Assembly (NCBI RefSeq): GCF_013374995.1
Contig: NZ_CP056030.1
Location: 1,582,501-1,646,500 of the forward strand
Direction of reading: 5' to 3'
Origin: Pseudomonas eucalypticola
Lineage (GTDB): Bacteria; Pseudomonadota; Gammaproteobacteria; Pseudomonadales; Pseudomonadaceae
Length of the DNA: 64,000 bases
Part shown: positions 1 through 8,510 of the stretch, one piece after another
Numbering within the stretch: the stretch's first letter is position 1
How the letters are laid out: each line of letters begins with the position of its first letter
The notes under the pieces: generated by a model
The model's input: only the letters and a program-made list of their open reading frames with translations
Database searches by the model: none
What the model was told of the DNA's origin: nothing
Program-made: the position numbers and the translations under genes

Positions 1-95
1 TGGAAATGCTCGACGAAGTCAGCGGCTTGCTGTTGACTGTGAAGATGGGCTGGGACGCCATCGATCCCGCCAACGCGGCACCGGCTGCGCCATGA
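1..95 (+). CDS. fliS: FliS flagellin export chaperone, C-terminal end (partial)
   Basis: Reading from base 3, the open frame gives a 30-residue tail (EMLDEVSGLL, then VKMGWDAIDP) ending in TGA at 93-95. This resembles the last helix of FliS, the cytoplasmic chaperone that keeps flagellin unfolded before export. The gene is cut by the left edge. Its position directly before a fliT-like gene and fleQ fits the usual Pseudomonas fliD-fliS-fliT-fleQ order. The call rests mainly on this context. Confidence 0.7.
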   Translation, partial: EMLDEVSGLLLTVKMGWDAIDPANAAPAAP

Positions 96-172
96 GCATT
101 GGGGCGCGCGCGAACCACCTGGTGCTGGTTGCTGAACGGGCAGGGGAGGTCGTCCTGCCGCAGGAGAGTGTC

Positions 173-484
173 ATGAGTGCATTGGAAAAGATTCAGGCTA
201 CGCGACAGGCGCTGGAGACGGCGCTGGTGAATGAGGACTGGGAAGCCGTGACGGCCCTGGACCTGGACATCCGCGCCTGCCTGGACGGCGCGCTGGCCGA
301 CAAGACAGTGGACGCGCAGTTGCTGCGTGAGCACCTTGAAGGGCTGCTGGTGCTGTACCGTCAACTGGTGGACGTGACGTCGCGGGCTCGACAGTCCATC
401 GCCAGTGAGATGACGCAGGCGAAGCGAGGGTATGAGGCCGCGAAGGTCTACAATATGGCCCGACGGGCTTCATTCATGCGTTAA
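173..484 (+). CDS. fliT: FliT/FleP-like flagellar chaperone
   Basis: Small helical protein of 103 residues, rich in Ala, Glu, Leu and Arg, with no signal peptide or membrane segment. It sits between fliS and fleQ, where Pseudomonas carries the fliT-like gene (called fleP in P. aeruginosa). FliT proteins hold the cap protein FliD or export parts in the cytosol. The frame is open back to an ATG at 92 that overlaps the fliS stop. I chose ATG 173 because an AGGAG lies 6 bases before it, while the upstream start would add 27 residues of unlikely sequence. A perfect hairpin terminator follows at once. The role is inferred from position and size, since the family is weakly conserved. Confidence 0.65.
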   Translation: MSALEKIQATRQALETALVNEDWEAVTALDLDIRACLDGALADKTVDAQLLREHLEGLLVLYRQLVDVTSRARQSIASEMTQAKRGYEAAKVYNMARRASFMR

Positions 485-509
485 GGGGCCGATACGGCCC
501 CTTTTGTTT
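483..509 (+). terminator. Rho-independent terminator after fliT
   Basis: Arms AAGGGGCCG and CGGCCCCTT form a 9-bp perfect stem with a three-base ATA loop, followed by a T-rich tail. The stem starts inside the fliT stop codon, so it closes the fliS-fliT unit and isolates fleQ. Confidence 0.85.
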
Positions 510-571
510 CCGGCTTGATACAGTCACTCATCTGTTTCTTTACAAAACATTTGCCTGGCGGCGGATAATAC

Positions 572-609
572 GCCATAAATTTGACTGTCTAAACTTTTTT
601 GACTTAACT
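572..609 (+). promoter_or_regulatory. Candidate fleQ promoter with a FleQ-box-like site
   Basis: The 230-base gap before fleQ is markedly AT-rich. TTGACT (581-586) and TTAACT (604-609) are 17 bases apart, a weak sigma70 arrangement. GCCATAAATTTGAC at 572-585 overlaps the -35 element and resembles the published FleQ box (GTCA-N-TAAATTGAC). If real, FleQ could control its own synthesis. This is a by-eye match only. Confidence 0.35.
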
Positions 610-714
610 AGTGGCTATTTACAGTACTGGGACGTCTATTAGGTGTATCAAGCCAATTACGTCTGACTTGCCCCTATTCCAGGGCATCGAGTTGACTAGG
701 GAAGTTGCTATTGC

Positions 715-2190
715 ATGTGGCGTGAAACCAAAATTCTGCTAATCGATGACGATAGCGTTCGCCGCCGGGATCTGGCGGTGATCTTAAATTTTCTCGGCGA
801 AGAAAATTTGCCCTGCACCAGCGGAGACTGGCAGCAGGTGGTCGATTCGTTGTCGTCGAATCGGGAAGTGCTTTGCGTCCTCGTCGGGACTGTCAATGCC
901 CCCGGTACCCTTCAAGGCTTGCTTAAGACCATCGCGGGATGGGATGAGTTCCTTCCCGTGTTGCTTTTAGGTGACACGGCGGGCGGCGACCTGCCCGAAG
1001 ACCTGCGCCGGCGCGTGCTTTCCAGCCTGGAAATGCCGCCCAGCTACAGCAAATTGCTGGATTCGCTGCACCGTGCCCAGGTTTATCGCGAGATGTACGA
1101 CCAGGCGCGCGAGCGTGGCCGTCAGCGTGAGCCGAACCTGTTCCGCAGCCTGGTGGGTACCAGCCGTGCCATCCAGCATGTGCGCCAGATGATGCAGCAG
1201 GTGGCCGACACTGACGCCAGCGTGCTGATCCTGGGCGAGTCGGGTACCGGCAAGGAAGTGGTGGCGCGCAACCTGCACTACCATTCCAAGCGCCGCGATG
1301 CGCCGTTCGTGCCGGTCAACTGTGGGGCCATTCCCGCCGAGTTGCTGGAAAGCGAACTGTTTGGCCACGAGAAGGGGGCGTTTACCGGGGCTATCACCAG
1401 CCGTGCCGGGCGTTTCGAATTGGCCAACGGCGGTACCCTGTTTCTCGACGAGATCGGTGACATGCCGTTGCCGATGCAGGTCAAGCTGCTGCGCGTGCTG
1501 CAGGAACGTACCTTCGAGCGCGTGGGCAGCAACAAGACCCAGAGCATCGACGTGCGCATCATCGCCGCCACGCACAAGAACCTGGAAAGCATGATCGAGG
1601 TCGGCACTTTCCGTGAAGACCTGTATTACCGCTTGAATGTGTTCCCCATCGAGATGGCGCCCTTGCGTGAGCGGGTGGAAGATATTCCGCTGCTGATGAA
1701 CGAATTGATCTCGCGCATGGAGCACGAAAAGCGTGGTTCCATTCGTTTCAACTCGGCGGCCATCATGTCGCTGTGTCGTCATGGCTGGCCGGGCAACGTC
1801 CGTGAGCTGGCCAACCTGGTGGAGCGCATGGCGATCATGCACCCCTATGGGGTGATCGGCGTGGCCGAGCTGCCGAAGAAGTTTCGCTACGTCGACGACG
1901 AAGACGAACAGCTGGTGGACAGCCTGCGCAGCGACCTGGAAGAGCGTGTGGCTATCAACGGCCATACGCCGGACTTCACCACCGGCGCCATGCTGCCGCC
2001 CGAAGGCCTGGACCTCAAGGACTACCTGGGGGGGCTGGAGCAGGGCCTGATCCAGCAGGCGCTGGACGATGCCAACGGTATCGTGGCGCGCGCGGCCGAG
2101 CGCTTGCGCATCCGCCGAACCACCCTGGTGGAGAAGATGCGCAAATATGGCATGAGCCGTCGCGAGGGCGACGACCAGACAGATGATTGA
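715..2190 (+). CDS. fleQ: FleQ, master flagellar regulator (sigma54 enhancer-binding protein, c-di-GMP sensor)
   Basis: 491 residues, the normal FleQ length. An N-terminal receiver-like domain (about 1-125) begins [12 protein letters not shown]. The sigma54 AAA+ domain follows, with Walker A GESGTGKE at residue 174, the sigma54-contact loop GAFTGA at 221-226 and Walker B in [10 protein letters not shown] Fis-type helix-turn-helix ends the protein ([20 protein letters not shown]). In Pseudomonas FleQ activates class II flagellar promoters with RpoN and is restrained by FleN. Binding c-di-GMP switches it toward exopolysaccharide genes. It is transcribed alone between two terminators. Five sigma54 promoters further along are its likely direct or indirect targets. 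Confidence 0.97.
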   Translation: MWRETKILLIDDDSVRRRDLAVILNFLGEENLPCTSGDWQQVVDSLSSNREVLCVLVGTVNAPGTLQGLLKTIAGWDEFLPVLLLGDTAGGDLPEDLRRRVLSSLEMPPSYSKLLDSLHRAQVYREMYDQARERGRQREPNLFRSLVGTSRAIQHVRQMMQQVADTDASVLILGESGTGKEVVARNLHYHSKRRDAPFVPVNCGAIPAELLESELFGHEKGAFTGAITSRAGRFELANGGTLFLDEIGDMPLPMQVKLLRVLQERTFERVGSNKTQSIDVRIIAATHKNLESMIEVGTFREDLYYRLNVFPIEMAPLRERVEDIPLLMNELISRMEHEKRGSIRFNSAAIMSLCRHGWPGNVRELANLVERMAIMHPYGVIGVAELPKKFRYVDDEDEQLVDSLRSDLEERVAINGHTPDFTTGAMLPPEGLDLKDYLGGLEQGLIQQALDDANGIVARAAERLRIRRTTLVEKMRKYGMSRREGDDQTDD

Positions 2191-2205
2191 CGCGTGAGTT
2201 CCATG

Positions 2206-2236
2206 GCCGGCGCCCCCCCAAGCGCCGGCTTTTTTG
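2206..2236 (+). terminator. Rho-independent terminator after fleQ
   Basis: GCCGGCGC and GCGCCGGC form an 8-bp GC stem around a C-rich loop, followed by six T. It lies 16 bases past the fleQ stop and separates fleQ from the fleSR unit. Confidence 0.9.
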
Positions 2237-2295
2237 CTTTTGTAGCTTTTTTTCAGCGTTTCCCCTTCGCGTAAACCCTTGCCCAGGCTGCCTTT

Positions 2296-2313
2296 CCTTG
2301 ATTTGTATCAAGG
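2296..2313. promoter_or_regulatory. Perfect inverted repeat upstream of the fleS sigma54 promoter
   Basis: CCTTGAT-TTGT-ATCAAGG is a perfect 7+4+7 palindrome lying about 46 bases upstream of the -24 element. That is a reasonable place for an enhancer site of the activator FleQ. It does not match the FleQ box found at exopolysaccharide promoters, so the protein it binds is unknown. Confidence 0.4.
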
Positions 2314-2357
2314 ATGATTCCAATCTGTGCCCTAGCGATAGCTCGCGCATTTTGTTC

Positions 2358-2372
2358 CGGCACGGTGATTGC
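2358..2372 (+). promoter_or_regulatory. Sigma54 (-24/-12) promoter of fleSR
   Basis: GGCAC-GGTGA-TTGC places GG (2359-2360) and GC (2371-2372) exactly 12 bases apart, matching the RpoN consensus. It is 54 bases before the fleS ATG. In P. aeruginosa fleSR is transcribed by FleQ with RpoN. Confidence 0.85.
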
Positions 2373-2425
2373 TACATCCCTCGCACGATACCCATTTATG
2401 ACGGTATGCCACGCGAGAGATCACG

Positions 2426-3634
2426 ATGCCACAGGCCGCCCCCATGACCACTGCCCCTGAACTCGAGGGCCAGCCCTCCGTTGAACAGGCCAGCCGGCTT
2501 GGCCTTGAGCAGGCGTTTGCGCTGTTCAACCAGATGTCCACCCAACTGAGCGACTCCTACAGCATGCTTGAGGCACGCGTCGCCGAGCTCAAGGGCGAAT
2601 TGGCGGTCGTCAGCGCCCAGCGCATGGCCGAACTGGCCGAGAAGGAACGCCTGGCCAACCGCTTGCAGCATTTGCTGGACCTGCTGCCGGGCGGCGTTAT
2701 CGTCATCGACGCCCATGGCGTGGTGCGCGAAGCCAACCCGGCCGCGTGTCAGTTGCTTGGCGAACCGCTGGAAGGGGTGCTGTGGCGCCAGGTCATTACC
2801 CGTTGCTTCGCGCCGCGCCGCGACGATGGCCACGAAATTTCCCTGAAGGATGGCCGCCGGTTGTCCATCGCCACCCGGTCCCTGGGCAGCGAGCCTGGAC
2901 AACTGGTGCTGCTCAATGACCTGACGGAAACCCGTCGCCTGCAAGATCAGCTGGCGCGCCACGAACGGCTGTCTTCCTTGGGGCGCATGGTCGCCTCCCT
3001 GGCGCACCAGATCCGCACGCCGCTGTCGGCCGCGCTGCTCTACGCCAGCCATTTGACAGAGCAGGCGTTGCCCGTGGAAACCCAACAGCGGTTCGCCGGG
3101 CGCCTCAAGGAGCGCCTGCACGAACTCGAGCACCAGGTGCGCGACATGCTGGTGTTCGCCCGGGGCGAACTGCCGCTCAGTGATCGGTTGACCCCCCAGG
3201 CGCTGTTCCAGGCCTTGAAGGCGGCGGCGCATACCCATGTGCAGGATGTGGCAGTGCGCTGGCAGTTCGATTGCCCCGGCGGTGAACTGCTGTGCAACCG
3301 CGACACCCTGGTAGGGGCGCTATTGAACCTGATCGAAAACGCCGTGCAGGCCTCCCACACGCAAGCCCGGGTCAAGATTCACCTGTACGCCCGCGACCAC
3401 GAATTGCGCCTGGCCATCAGCGATAACGGCAGCGGCATCGAGCCGGCCGTGCTGGCGCGCCTGGGCGAACCCTTCTTTACCACCAAGACCACCGGCACCG
3501 GCCTGGGCCTGGCCGTGGTCAAGGCTGTGTCCCGCGCCCACCAGGGCGAGCTGGCGATACGTTCGCGGCCGGGGCGCGGTACCTGTGCGCTGGTGGCGCT
3601 GCCATTGATCCATACCCGTGTGGTGCAGGAGTAA
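2426..3634 (+). CDS. fleS: FleS, flagellar sensor histidine kinase
   Basis: 402 residues with no membrane segment, so a cytoplasmic kinase. A coiled N-terminal stretch is followed by a PAS domain (about 85-165), then a phospho-acceptor helix with His194 in SLAHQIRTPLSAA. The ATPase domain has its N box in NLIENAVQAS, G1 in DNGSGI and G2 in GTGLGLAVV. It phosphorylates FleR, its operon partner five bases downstream, to switch on class III flagellar genes for the basal body and hook. The ATG at 2426 is preceded by GAGAGA; a second ATG at 2444 is possible. Confidence 0.95.
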   Translation: MPQAAPMTTAPELEGQPSVEQASRLGLEQAFALFNQMSTQLSDSYSMLEARVAELKGELAVVSAQRMAELAEKERLANRLQHLLDLLPGGVIVIDAHGVVREANPAACQLLGEPLEGVLWRQVITRCFAPRRDDGHEISLKDGRRLSIATRSLGSEPGQLVLLNDLTETRRLQDQLARHERLSSLGRMVASLAHQIRTPLSAALLYASHLTEQALPVETQQRFAGRLKERLHELEHQVRDMLVFARGELPLSDRLTPQALFQALKAAAHTHVQDVAVRWQFDCPGGELLCNRDTLVGALLNLIENAVQASHTQARVKIHLYARDHELRLAISDNGSGIEPAVLARLGEPFFTTKTTGTGLGLAVVKAVSRAHQGELAIRSRPGRGTCALVALPLIHTRVVQE

Positions 3635-3639
3635 CGCTG

Positions 3640-5043
3640 ATGGCCATCAAGGTCTTGCTGGTCGAAGATGATCGCGCGCTGCGTGAAGCGCTGGGCGACA
3701 CACTGGAGCTGGGCGGCTATGCCTTCCATGCGGTGGGCAATGCCGAAGAGGCGCTGCTGGCAGTGGCCAGCGAGGCCTATGGCCTGGTCATCAGTGACGT
3801 GAACATGCCAGGCATGGATGGCCACCAGTTGCTGTGCCAACTGCGCAGCCGCCAGCCGCAATTGCCAGTGCTGCTGATGACTGCTCACGCGGCGGTGGAC
3901 CGTGCCGTGGAAGCGATGCGCGCCGGCGCCGCCGATTACCTGGTCAAGCCGTTCCTGCCCAAGGCCCTGCTGGACCTGGTGGCGCGTCACGCCCTGGGCT
4001 GCCTGACCGGCAGCGATACCGAAGGGCCGATCGCCGTCGAGCCGGCCAGCGCCCGCTTGCTGGAGTTGGCCGCGCGGGTGGCGCGCAGTGATTCCACGGT
4101 GCTGATCTCGGGCGAGTCGGGCACCGGCAAGGAAGTGCTGGCGCGGTACATTCACCAGCAATCACAGCGGGCCAACCAGCCGTTCATTGCCATCAACTGC
4201 GCGGCCATCCCAGACAACATGCTCGAAGCCACGCTGTTCGGCCATGAGAAAGGTTCGTTCACTGGCGCCATAGCCGCCCAGCCAGGCAAGTTCGAACAAG
4301 CCGATGGCGGAACGCTGCTGCTCGACGAGATTTCCGAAATGCCCCTGGGCCTGCAAGCCAAGCTGCTGCGCGTGTTGCAGGAACGGGAAGTGGAGCGGGT
4401 AGGGGCGCGCAAGCCCATTGCCCTGGACATTCGCGTGGTGGCCACCACCAACCGCGACCTGGCCGGTGAAGTGGCGGCGGGGCGCTTCCGCGAGGACCTG
4501 TACTATCGCCTGTCCGTGTTTCCGCTGGCCTGGCGGCCGCTGCGTGAACGCACCGCCGATATCCTGCCGCTGGCCGAGCGCCTGCTGGCCAAGCACGTCA
4601 GCAAAATGAAACACAGCGCCGTGCGCCTGGCGCCCGGCGCCCAGGCCTGTCTGGTCAGCTATCCGTGGCCTGGCAATGTGCGCGAACTGGACAACGCCAT
4701 TCAGCGGGCGCTGATCCTGCAGCAGGGTGGGGTGATCCAGGCGGAGGATTTCTGCCTGGAAGGGCCGGTGGGGGCGGTGCCGCAACCGGCGCTGTCCATC
4801 GTGCGTTCGGCGCCGGCGCCTGTCGAATCCTTGACAGCGCTGGCGCCCGAAGCGGCCGGCGGCCTGGGGGATGACCTGCGCCGTCGCGAGTTCCAGCTGA
4901 TCATCGACACCCTGCGCACTGAGCGCGGCCGCCGCAAGGAGGCCGCCGAACGCCTGGGTATCAGCCCGCGTACCTTGCGCTACAAGCTGGCGCAGATGCG
5001 CGATGCGGGCATGGACGTCGAGGCCAGCCTGTACGCCAGCTGA
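3640..5043 (+). CDS. fleR: FleR, sigma54-dependent response regulator of class III flagellar genes
   Basis: 467 residues. The receiver domain has the phospho-acceptor Asp53 in VISDVNMPGMDG. The AAA+ domain carries GESGTGKE at residue 158 and GSFTGA at 205-210, a Ser variant of the usual GAFTGA loop. A Fis-type helix-turn-helix ends the protein (RRKEAAERLGISPRTLRYKL). It works with RpoN after phosphorylation by FleS. The ribosome site CAGGAG lies in the last codons of fleS, so the two are translationally coupled. The likely target in this window is the fliK promoter, although FleQ and FleR sites cannot be told apart by eye. Confidence 0.96.
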   Translation: MAIKVLLVEDDRALREALGDTLELGGYAFHAVGNAEEALLAVASEAYGLVISDVNMPGMDGHQLLCQLRSRQPQLPVLLMTAHAAVDRAVEAMRAGAADYLVKPFLPKALLDLVARHALGCLTGSDTEGPIAVEPASARLLELAARVARSDSTVLISGESGTGKEVLARYIHQQSQRANQPFIAINCAAIPDNMLEATLFGHEKGSFTGAIAAQPGKFEQADGGTLLLDEISEMPLGLQAKLLRVLQEREVERVGARKPIALDIRVVATTNRDLAGEVAAGRFREDLYYRLSVFPLAWRPLRERTADILPLAERLLAKHVSKMKHSAVRLAPGAQACLVSYPWPGNVRELDNAIQRALILQQGGVIQAEDFCLEGPVGAVPQPALSIVRSAPAPVESLTALAPEAAGGLGDDLRRREFQLIIDTLRTERGRRKEAAERLGISPRTLRYKLAQMRDAGMDVEASLYAS

Positions 5044-5065
5044 GCAACGAAAAAACACCGACAAC

Positions 5066-5091
5066 CGCCTCTCCCCTGTGGGGGGGAGGCG
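5066..5091 (+). repeat. GC-rich hairpin after fleR
   Basis: CGCCTCTCCCC and GGGGGGAGGCG pair around a short loop to form a strong stem. No T-run follows, so it may be an mRNA-stabilising hairpin or an imperfect terminator rather than a classical one. Confidence 0.5.
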
Positions 5092-5141
5092 TGCGTGCGG
5101 GCCAAGAGAATTGTAAGGATTTCGTGATGCAAGTCCGGAGC

Positions 5142-5156
5142 TGGCACCCTTGTTGC
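5142..5156 (+). promoter_or_regulatory. Sigma54 promoter of the fliE operon
   Basis: TGGCAC-CCTTG-TTGC is a near-perfect RpoN promoter, with GG and GC 12 bases apart. It lies 62 bases before the fliE start. The leader after it carries the GTCAAAA element described separately. Confidence 0.93.
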
Positions 5157-5183
5157 TACCTCCTTTGTATCCGTTGTTACAGT

Positions 5184-5196
5184 GTCAAAAAATTGC
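5184..5196 (+). promoter_or_regulatory. Candidate FleQ leader-binding site of fliE
   Basis: GTCAAAAAATTGC begins 28 bases after the -12 GC. The flhA leader has GTCAAAAGTTTGC at the same distance. FleQ of P. aeruginosa is reported to bind downstream of the RpoN site at fliE, flhA and fliL. Assigning this exact sequence to FleQ is my inference. Confidence 0.45.
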
Positions 5197-5218
5197 GGGC
5201 CGTCGGAGAGAGTGATCC

Positions 5219-5548
5219 ATGAGCCAAGGTATTGAATTCAACCGTCTGATGATGGACATGCGCACCCTGCAGGCTGACGCCATGGGCGCCAGCAAGACTG
5301 CCGTGGCCCCGGAAGTATCGGGTACCAGCAGTTTCGCCGACCTGCTTGGGCAGGCGGTGAACAAGGTCAGCGATACCCAGCAGGCGTCCGATCAGTTGGC
5401 CAACGCCTTTGAAATCGGCAAGAGCGGCGTCGACATCACCGACGTGATGGTGGCGTCGCAGAAAGCCAGCGTGTCGTTCCAGGCGCTGACCCAAGTACGC
5501 AACAAGCTGGTTCAGGCGTACCAAGACATTATGCAGATGCCGGTATAA
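5219..5548 (+). CDS. fliE: FliE, basal body MS-ring/rod junction protein
   Basis: 109 residues, the usual FliE size, with the conserved C-terminal half ([20 protein letters not shown], then [12 protein letters not shown]). FliE joins the MS ring (FliF) to the proximal rod and is exported by the flagellar type III apparatus. It is first in the fliEFG unit and 15 bases before fliF. No signal peptide, as expected for a type III substrate. Confidence 0.96.
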   Translation: MSQGIEFNRLMMDMRTLQADAMGASKTAVAPEVSGTSSFADLLGQAVNKVSDTQQASDQLANAFEIGKSGVDITDVMVASQKASVSFQALTQVRNKLVQAYQDIMQMPV

Positions 5549-5563
5549 GGGCGAGATTGAGAC

Positions 5564-7351
5564 ATGGCAGACGCAGTCGTGGATAACGTACCAGCCAAGA
5601 ACGGCGCAGCCGGCGGCAAGCCGCCGCTGTTCGGCCTGTCCTTCCTGGAAAATATTTCCAAGATGACCATGTTGCGTCAGGTTGGCCTGTTGGTCGGCCT
5701 GGCTGCCAGCGTGGCGATTGGTTTTGCCGTGGTGCTGTGGTCGCAGCAACCCGATTACCGTCCGTTGTACGGCAGCCTTGCCGGCATGGACACCAAGCAG
5801 GTGATGGAAACCCTCAACGCCGCGGACATTCCGTACACCGTGGAGCCCAACTCCGGCGCCCTGCTGGTCAAGGCCGATGACATCGGTCGTGCGCGCATGA
5901 AACTGGCCGCCGCCGGCGTCGCCCCCAGCGACGGCAACGTGGGCTACGAGATCATGGACAAGGAACAGGCGCTGGGCACCAGCCAGTTCATGGAAACCGC
6001 ACGCTATCGCCAGGGCCTGGAAGGCGAGCTGGCCCGCACCATCTCCAGCCTGAACAACGTCAAGGGTGCCCGCGTGCACCTGGCCATCCCGAAAAGCTCG
6101 GTGTTCGTGCGCGACGAGCGCAAGCCCACCGCTTCGGTGCTGGTGGAAATGTACCCGGGGCGCACCCTCGACGCCGGCCAGGTGCTGGCCATCGTCAACC
6201 TGGTGGCTACCAGCGTGCCCGAGATGGACAAGTCCGGCGTCGCCGTGGTCGACCAGAAGGGCAACCTGCTCTCCGAACAACTGCAGGACTCCGAGCTGAC
6301 CATGGCCGGCAAGCAGTTCGACTACAGCCGCAAGATGGAAAGCATGCTCACCCAGCGTGTTCATAACATCCTGGAGCCGGTGCTGGGCAACGACCGCTAC
6401 AAGGCCGAAGTGTCCGCCAACGTCGATTTCAGTGCCGTGGAGTCCACTTCCGAACAATTCAACCCTGACCAGCCGGCCCTGCGCAGCGAACAGTCGGTGA
6501 CCGAGCAGCGCTCCAGCGGCAGCGGCCCTTCGGGCGTACCGGGTGCCCTGACCAACCAGCCACCGGCCCCGGCCAGCGCCCCGCAGAAAACCGGCGGCGC
6601 CGCTGCTGCCACGCCGGCGGCGATTCCGCCAGGCCAGCCGCTGCTGGACGCCAATGGCCAGCAGATCATGGACCCGGCCACCGGCCAGCCGATGTTGGCG
6701 CCTTACCCGGCCGACAAGCGCAACCAGTCGACCAAGAACTTCGAGCTGGACCGTTCCATCAGCCACACCAAGCAACAGCAGGGTCGCCTGACGCGCCTGT
6801 CGGTGGCCGTGGTGGTGGACGACCAGGTCAAGGCTGGCGCCAACGGCGAAGTCACCCACACCCCGTGGAGTGCCGACGACCTGACGCGCTTCACCCGCCT
6901 GGTGCAGGACGCCGTCGGTTTCGACGCCAGCCGTGGCGACAGCGTGACCGTGATCAACGCGCCGTTCTCGCCGGACCGTGGCGAAGTGGTGCCGGAAATC
7001 GCCTTCTACCAGCAACCCTGGTTCTGGGACGTGGTCAAGCAGGTACTGGGCGTGCTGTTCATCCTGCTGCTGGTGTTCGGCGTGCTGCGCCCGGTGCTGA
7101 ACAACATCACTGGCAACGGCAAGGGCAAGCAACTGGTCGGCGCCGATGGCGACGTGGAACTGGGTGGCATGGGCGGTCTGGACGGCGAACTGGCCAACGA
7201 CCGTGTCTCCCTGGGCGGCCCGCAGAGTATTCTGCTGCCTAGCCCGAGCGAGGGATATGACGCTCAGCTGAACGCAATCAAGAGTCTGGTGGCCGAAGAC
7301 CCGGGCCGCGTGGCCCAGGTCGTGAAAGAGTGGATTAACGCCGATGAGTAA
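5564..7351 (+). CDS. fliF: FliF, flagellar MS-ring protein
   Basis: 595 residues. The first membrane helix lies near residues 33-56. A periplasmic ring-building region follows, interrupted by a low-complexity Pro/Ala/Gly stretch near 310-380. The second membrane helix is about 485-507 (WDVVKQVLGVLFILLLVFGV), and a cytosolic tail binds FliG. FliF forms the inner-membrane ring on which the export gate and C ring assemble. Its last 8 bases overlap fliG. Confidence 0.97.
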   Translation: MADAVVDNVPAKNGAAGGKPPLFGLSFLENISKMTMLRQVGLLVGLAASVAIGFAVVLWSQQPDYRPLYGSLAGMDTKQVMETLNAADIPYTVEPNSGALLVKADDIGRARMKLAAAGVAPSDGNVGYEIMDKEQALGTSQFMETARYRQGLEGELARTISSLNNVKGARVHLAIPKSSVFVRDERKPTASVLVEMYPGRTLDAGQVLAIVNLVATSVPEMDKSGVAVVDQKGNLLSEQLQDSELTMAGKQFDYSRKMESMLTQRVHNILEPVLGNDRYKAEVSANVDFSAVESTSEQFNPDQPALRSEQSVTEQRSSGSGPSGVPGALTNQPPAPASAPQKTGGAAAATPAAIPPGQPLLDANGQQIMDPATGQPMLAPYPADKRNQSTKNFELDRSISHTKQQQGRLTRLSVAVVVDDQVKAGANGEVTHTPWSADDLTRFTRLVQDAVGFDASRGDSVTVINAPFSPDRGEVVPEIAFYQQPWFWDVVKQVLGVLFILLLVFGVLRPVLNNITGNGKGKQLVGADGDVELGGMGGLDGELANDRVSLGGPQSILLPSPSEGYDAQLNAIKSLVAEDPGRVAQVVKEWINADE

Positions 7352-8363
7352 CAATCAAGCGCTTGCCGCCAAACTGACCAAAGTCGACAAGGCGGCCATC
7401 CTCCTGCTGTCCCTGGGCGAGACTGACGCCGCCCAGGTGCTGCGGCACATGGGCCCCAAGGAAGTCCAGCGCGTGGGCGTGGCGATGGCGCAGATGCGCA
7501 ACGTGCACCGCGAGCAGGTCCAGCAGGTCATGAGCGAGTTCGTCGAGATCGTCGGCGACCAGACCAGCCTGGGCGTGGGTTCGGACACCTACATCCGCAA
7601 GATGCTGACCTCGGCCCTGGGCGAAGACAAGGCCAACGGCCTGATCGACCGCATCCTGCTGGGTGGCAACACCAGCGGCCTGGACAGCCTGAAATGGATG
7701 GAGCCGCGCGCCGTGGCCGACGTCATTCGCTACGAACACCCACAGATCCAGGCGATCGTGGTGGCGTACCTGGATGCTGACCAGGCCGGTGAGGTGCTCG
7801 GCCACTTCGACCACAAAGTACGCCTGGACATCATCCTGCGGGTATCGTCCCTCAACACCGTGCAACCAGCGGCGCTGAAAGAGCTGAACCTGATCCTGGA
7901 GAAGCAGTTCTCCGGCAACTCCAACGCAGCGCGCACCACCCTGGGCGGTATCAAGCGCGCAGCGGACATCATGAACTTCCTCGACAGTTCGGTGGAAGGC
8001 GCCCTCATGGATTCGATCCGCGAGGTCGACGAAGACCTGTCCAGCCAGATCGAAGACCTCATGTTCGTGTTCAACAACCTGGCCGACGTGGACGACCGCG
8101 GTATTCAGGCCCTGTTGCGCGAAGTGTCTTCCGACGTACTGGTGCTGGCCCTCAAGGGCTCGGACGAGAACGTCAAGGAGAAGATCTTCAAGAACATGTC
8201 CAAGCGTGCCGCCGAGCTGCTGCGCGACGACCTCGAAGCCAAGGGTCCGGTACGGGTCAGCGACGTGGAAACGGCGCAGAAGGAAATCCTCACCATCGCC
8301 CGCCGCATGGCCGAGGCCGGGGAGATCGTGCTGGGTGGCAAGGGCGGCGAGGAAATGATCTAA
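7344..8363 (+). CDS. fliG: FliG, rotor switch protein
   Basis: 339 residues, the standard FliG length, all helical. The start is MSNNQALAAKLTKVDKAAIL. The N domain binds FliF, the middle domain binds FliM, and the charged C domain faces the stators. The start overlaps fliF by 8 bases. After it comes a 147-base gap holding an inverted REP-like pair, which may adjust mRNA levels between fliEFG and fliHIJ. Confidence 0.97.
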   Translation: MSNNQALAAKLTKVDKAAILLLSLGETDAAQVLRHMGPKEVQRVGVAMAQMRNVHREQVQQVMSEFVEIVGDQTSLGVGSDTYIRKMLTSALGEDKANGLIDRILLGGNTSGLDSLKWMEPRAVADVIRYEHPQIQAIVVAYLDADQAGEVLGHFDHKVRLDIILRVSSLNTVQPAALKELNLILEKQFSGNSNAARTTLGGIKRAADIMNFLDSSVEGALMDSIREVDEDLSSQIEDLMFVFNNLADVDDRGIQALLREVSSDVLVLALKGSDENVKEKIFKNMSKRAAELLRDDLEAKGPVRVSDVETAQKEILTIARRMAEAGEIVLGGKGGEEMI

Positions 8364-8389
8364 CCGCCTTTTTCGTGGTCTCATGATGA

Positions 8390-8475
8390 TCGTGGTGGCC
8401 GCTTCCCGTGCTTGGCCCGGTCCCGCAGGGTGTGCGAGCCCTGTGGGCCCCAGCGAAGGGCGGCCGGGCCGCACC
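8390..8475. repeat. REP-like inverted pair between fliG and fliH
   Basis: The minus strand reads GCGGGACCGGGCCAAGCACG. The plus strand reads TGTGGGCCCCAGCGAAGGGC a few bases later. Both resemble a unit seen again at leuD-leuB and purF-metZ (TGTGGGACCGGGCGAAGCTC-like). Two opposed copies with a short spacer look like a REPIN. The right copy is degenerate. Confidence 0.6.
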
Positions 8476-8510
8476 GCCATCCCTGCATTCTGGCGCTTCA
8501 GGAATAATCA

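Noticed and set aside
5177..7354. Long minus-strand open frame (725 codons) opposite fliE-fliF
   Set aside because: Antisense shadow of GC-rich fliEF; it has His/Gln/Val-rich low-complexity sequence, no known family and no ribosome site.
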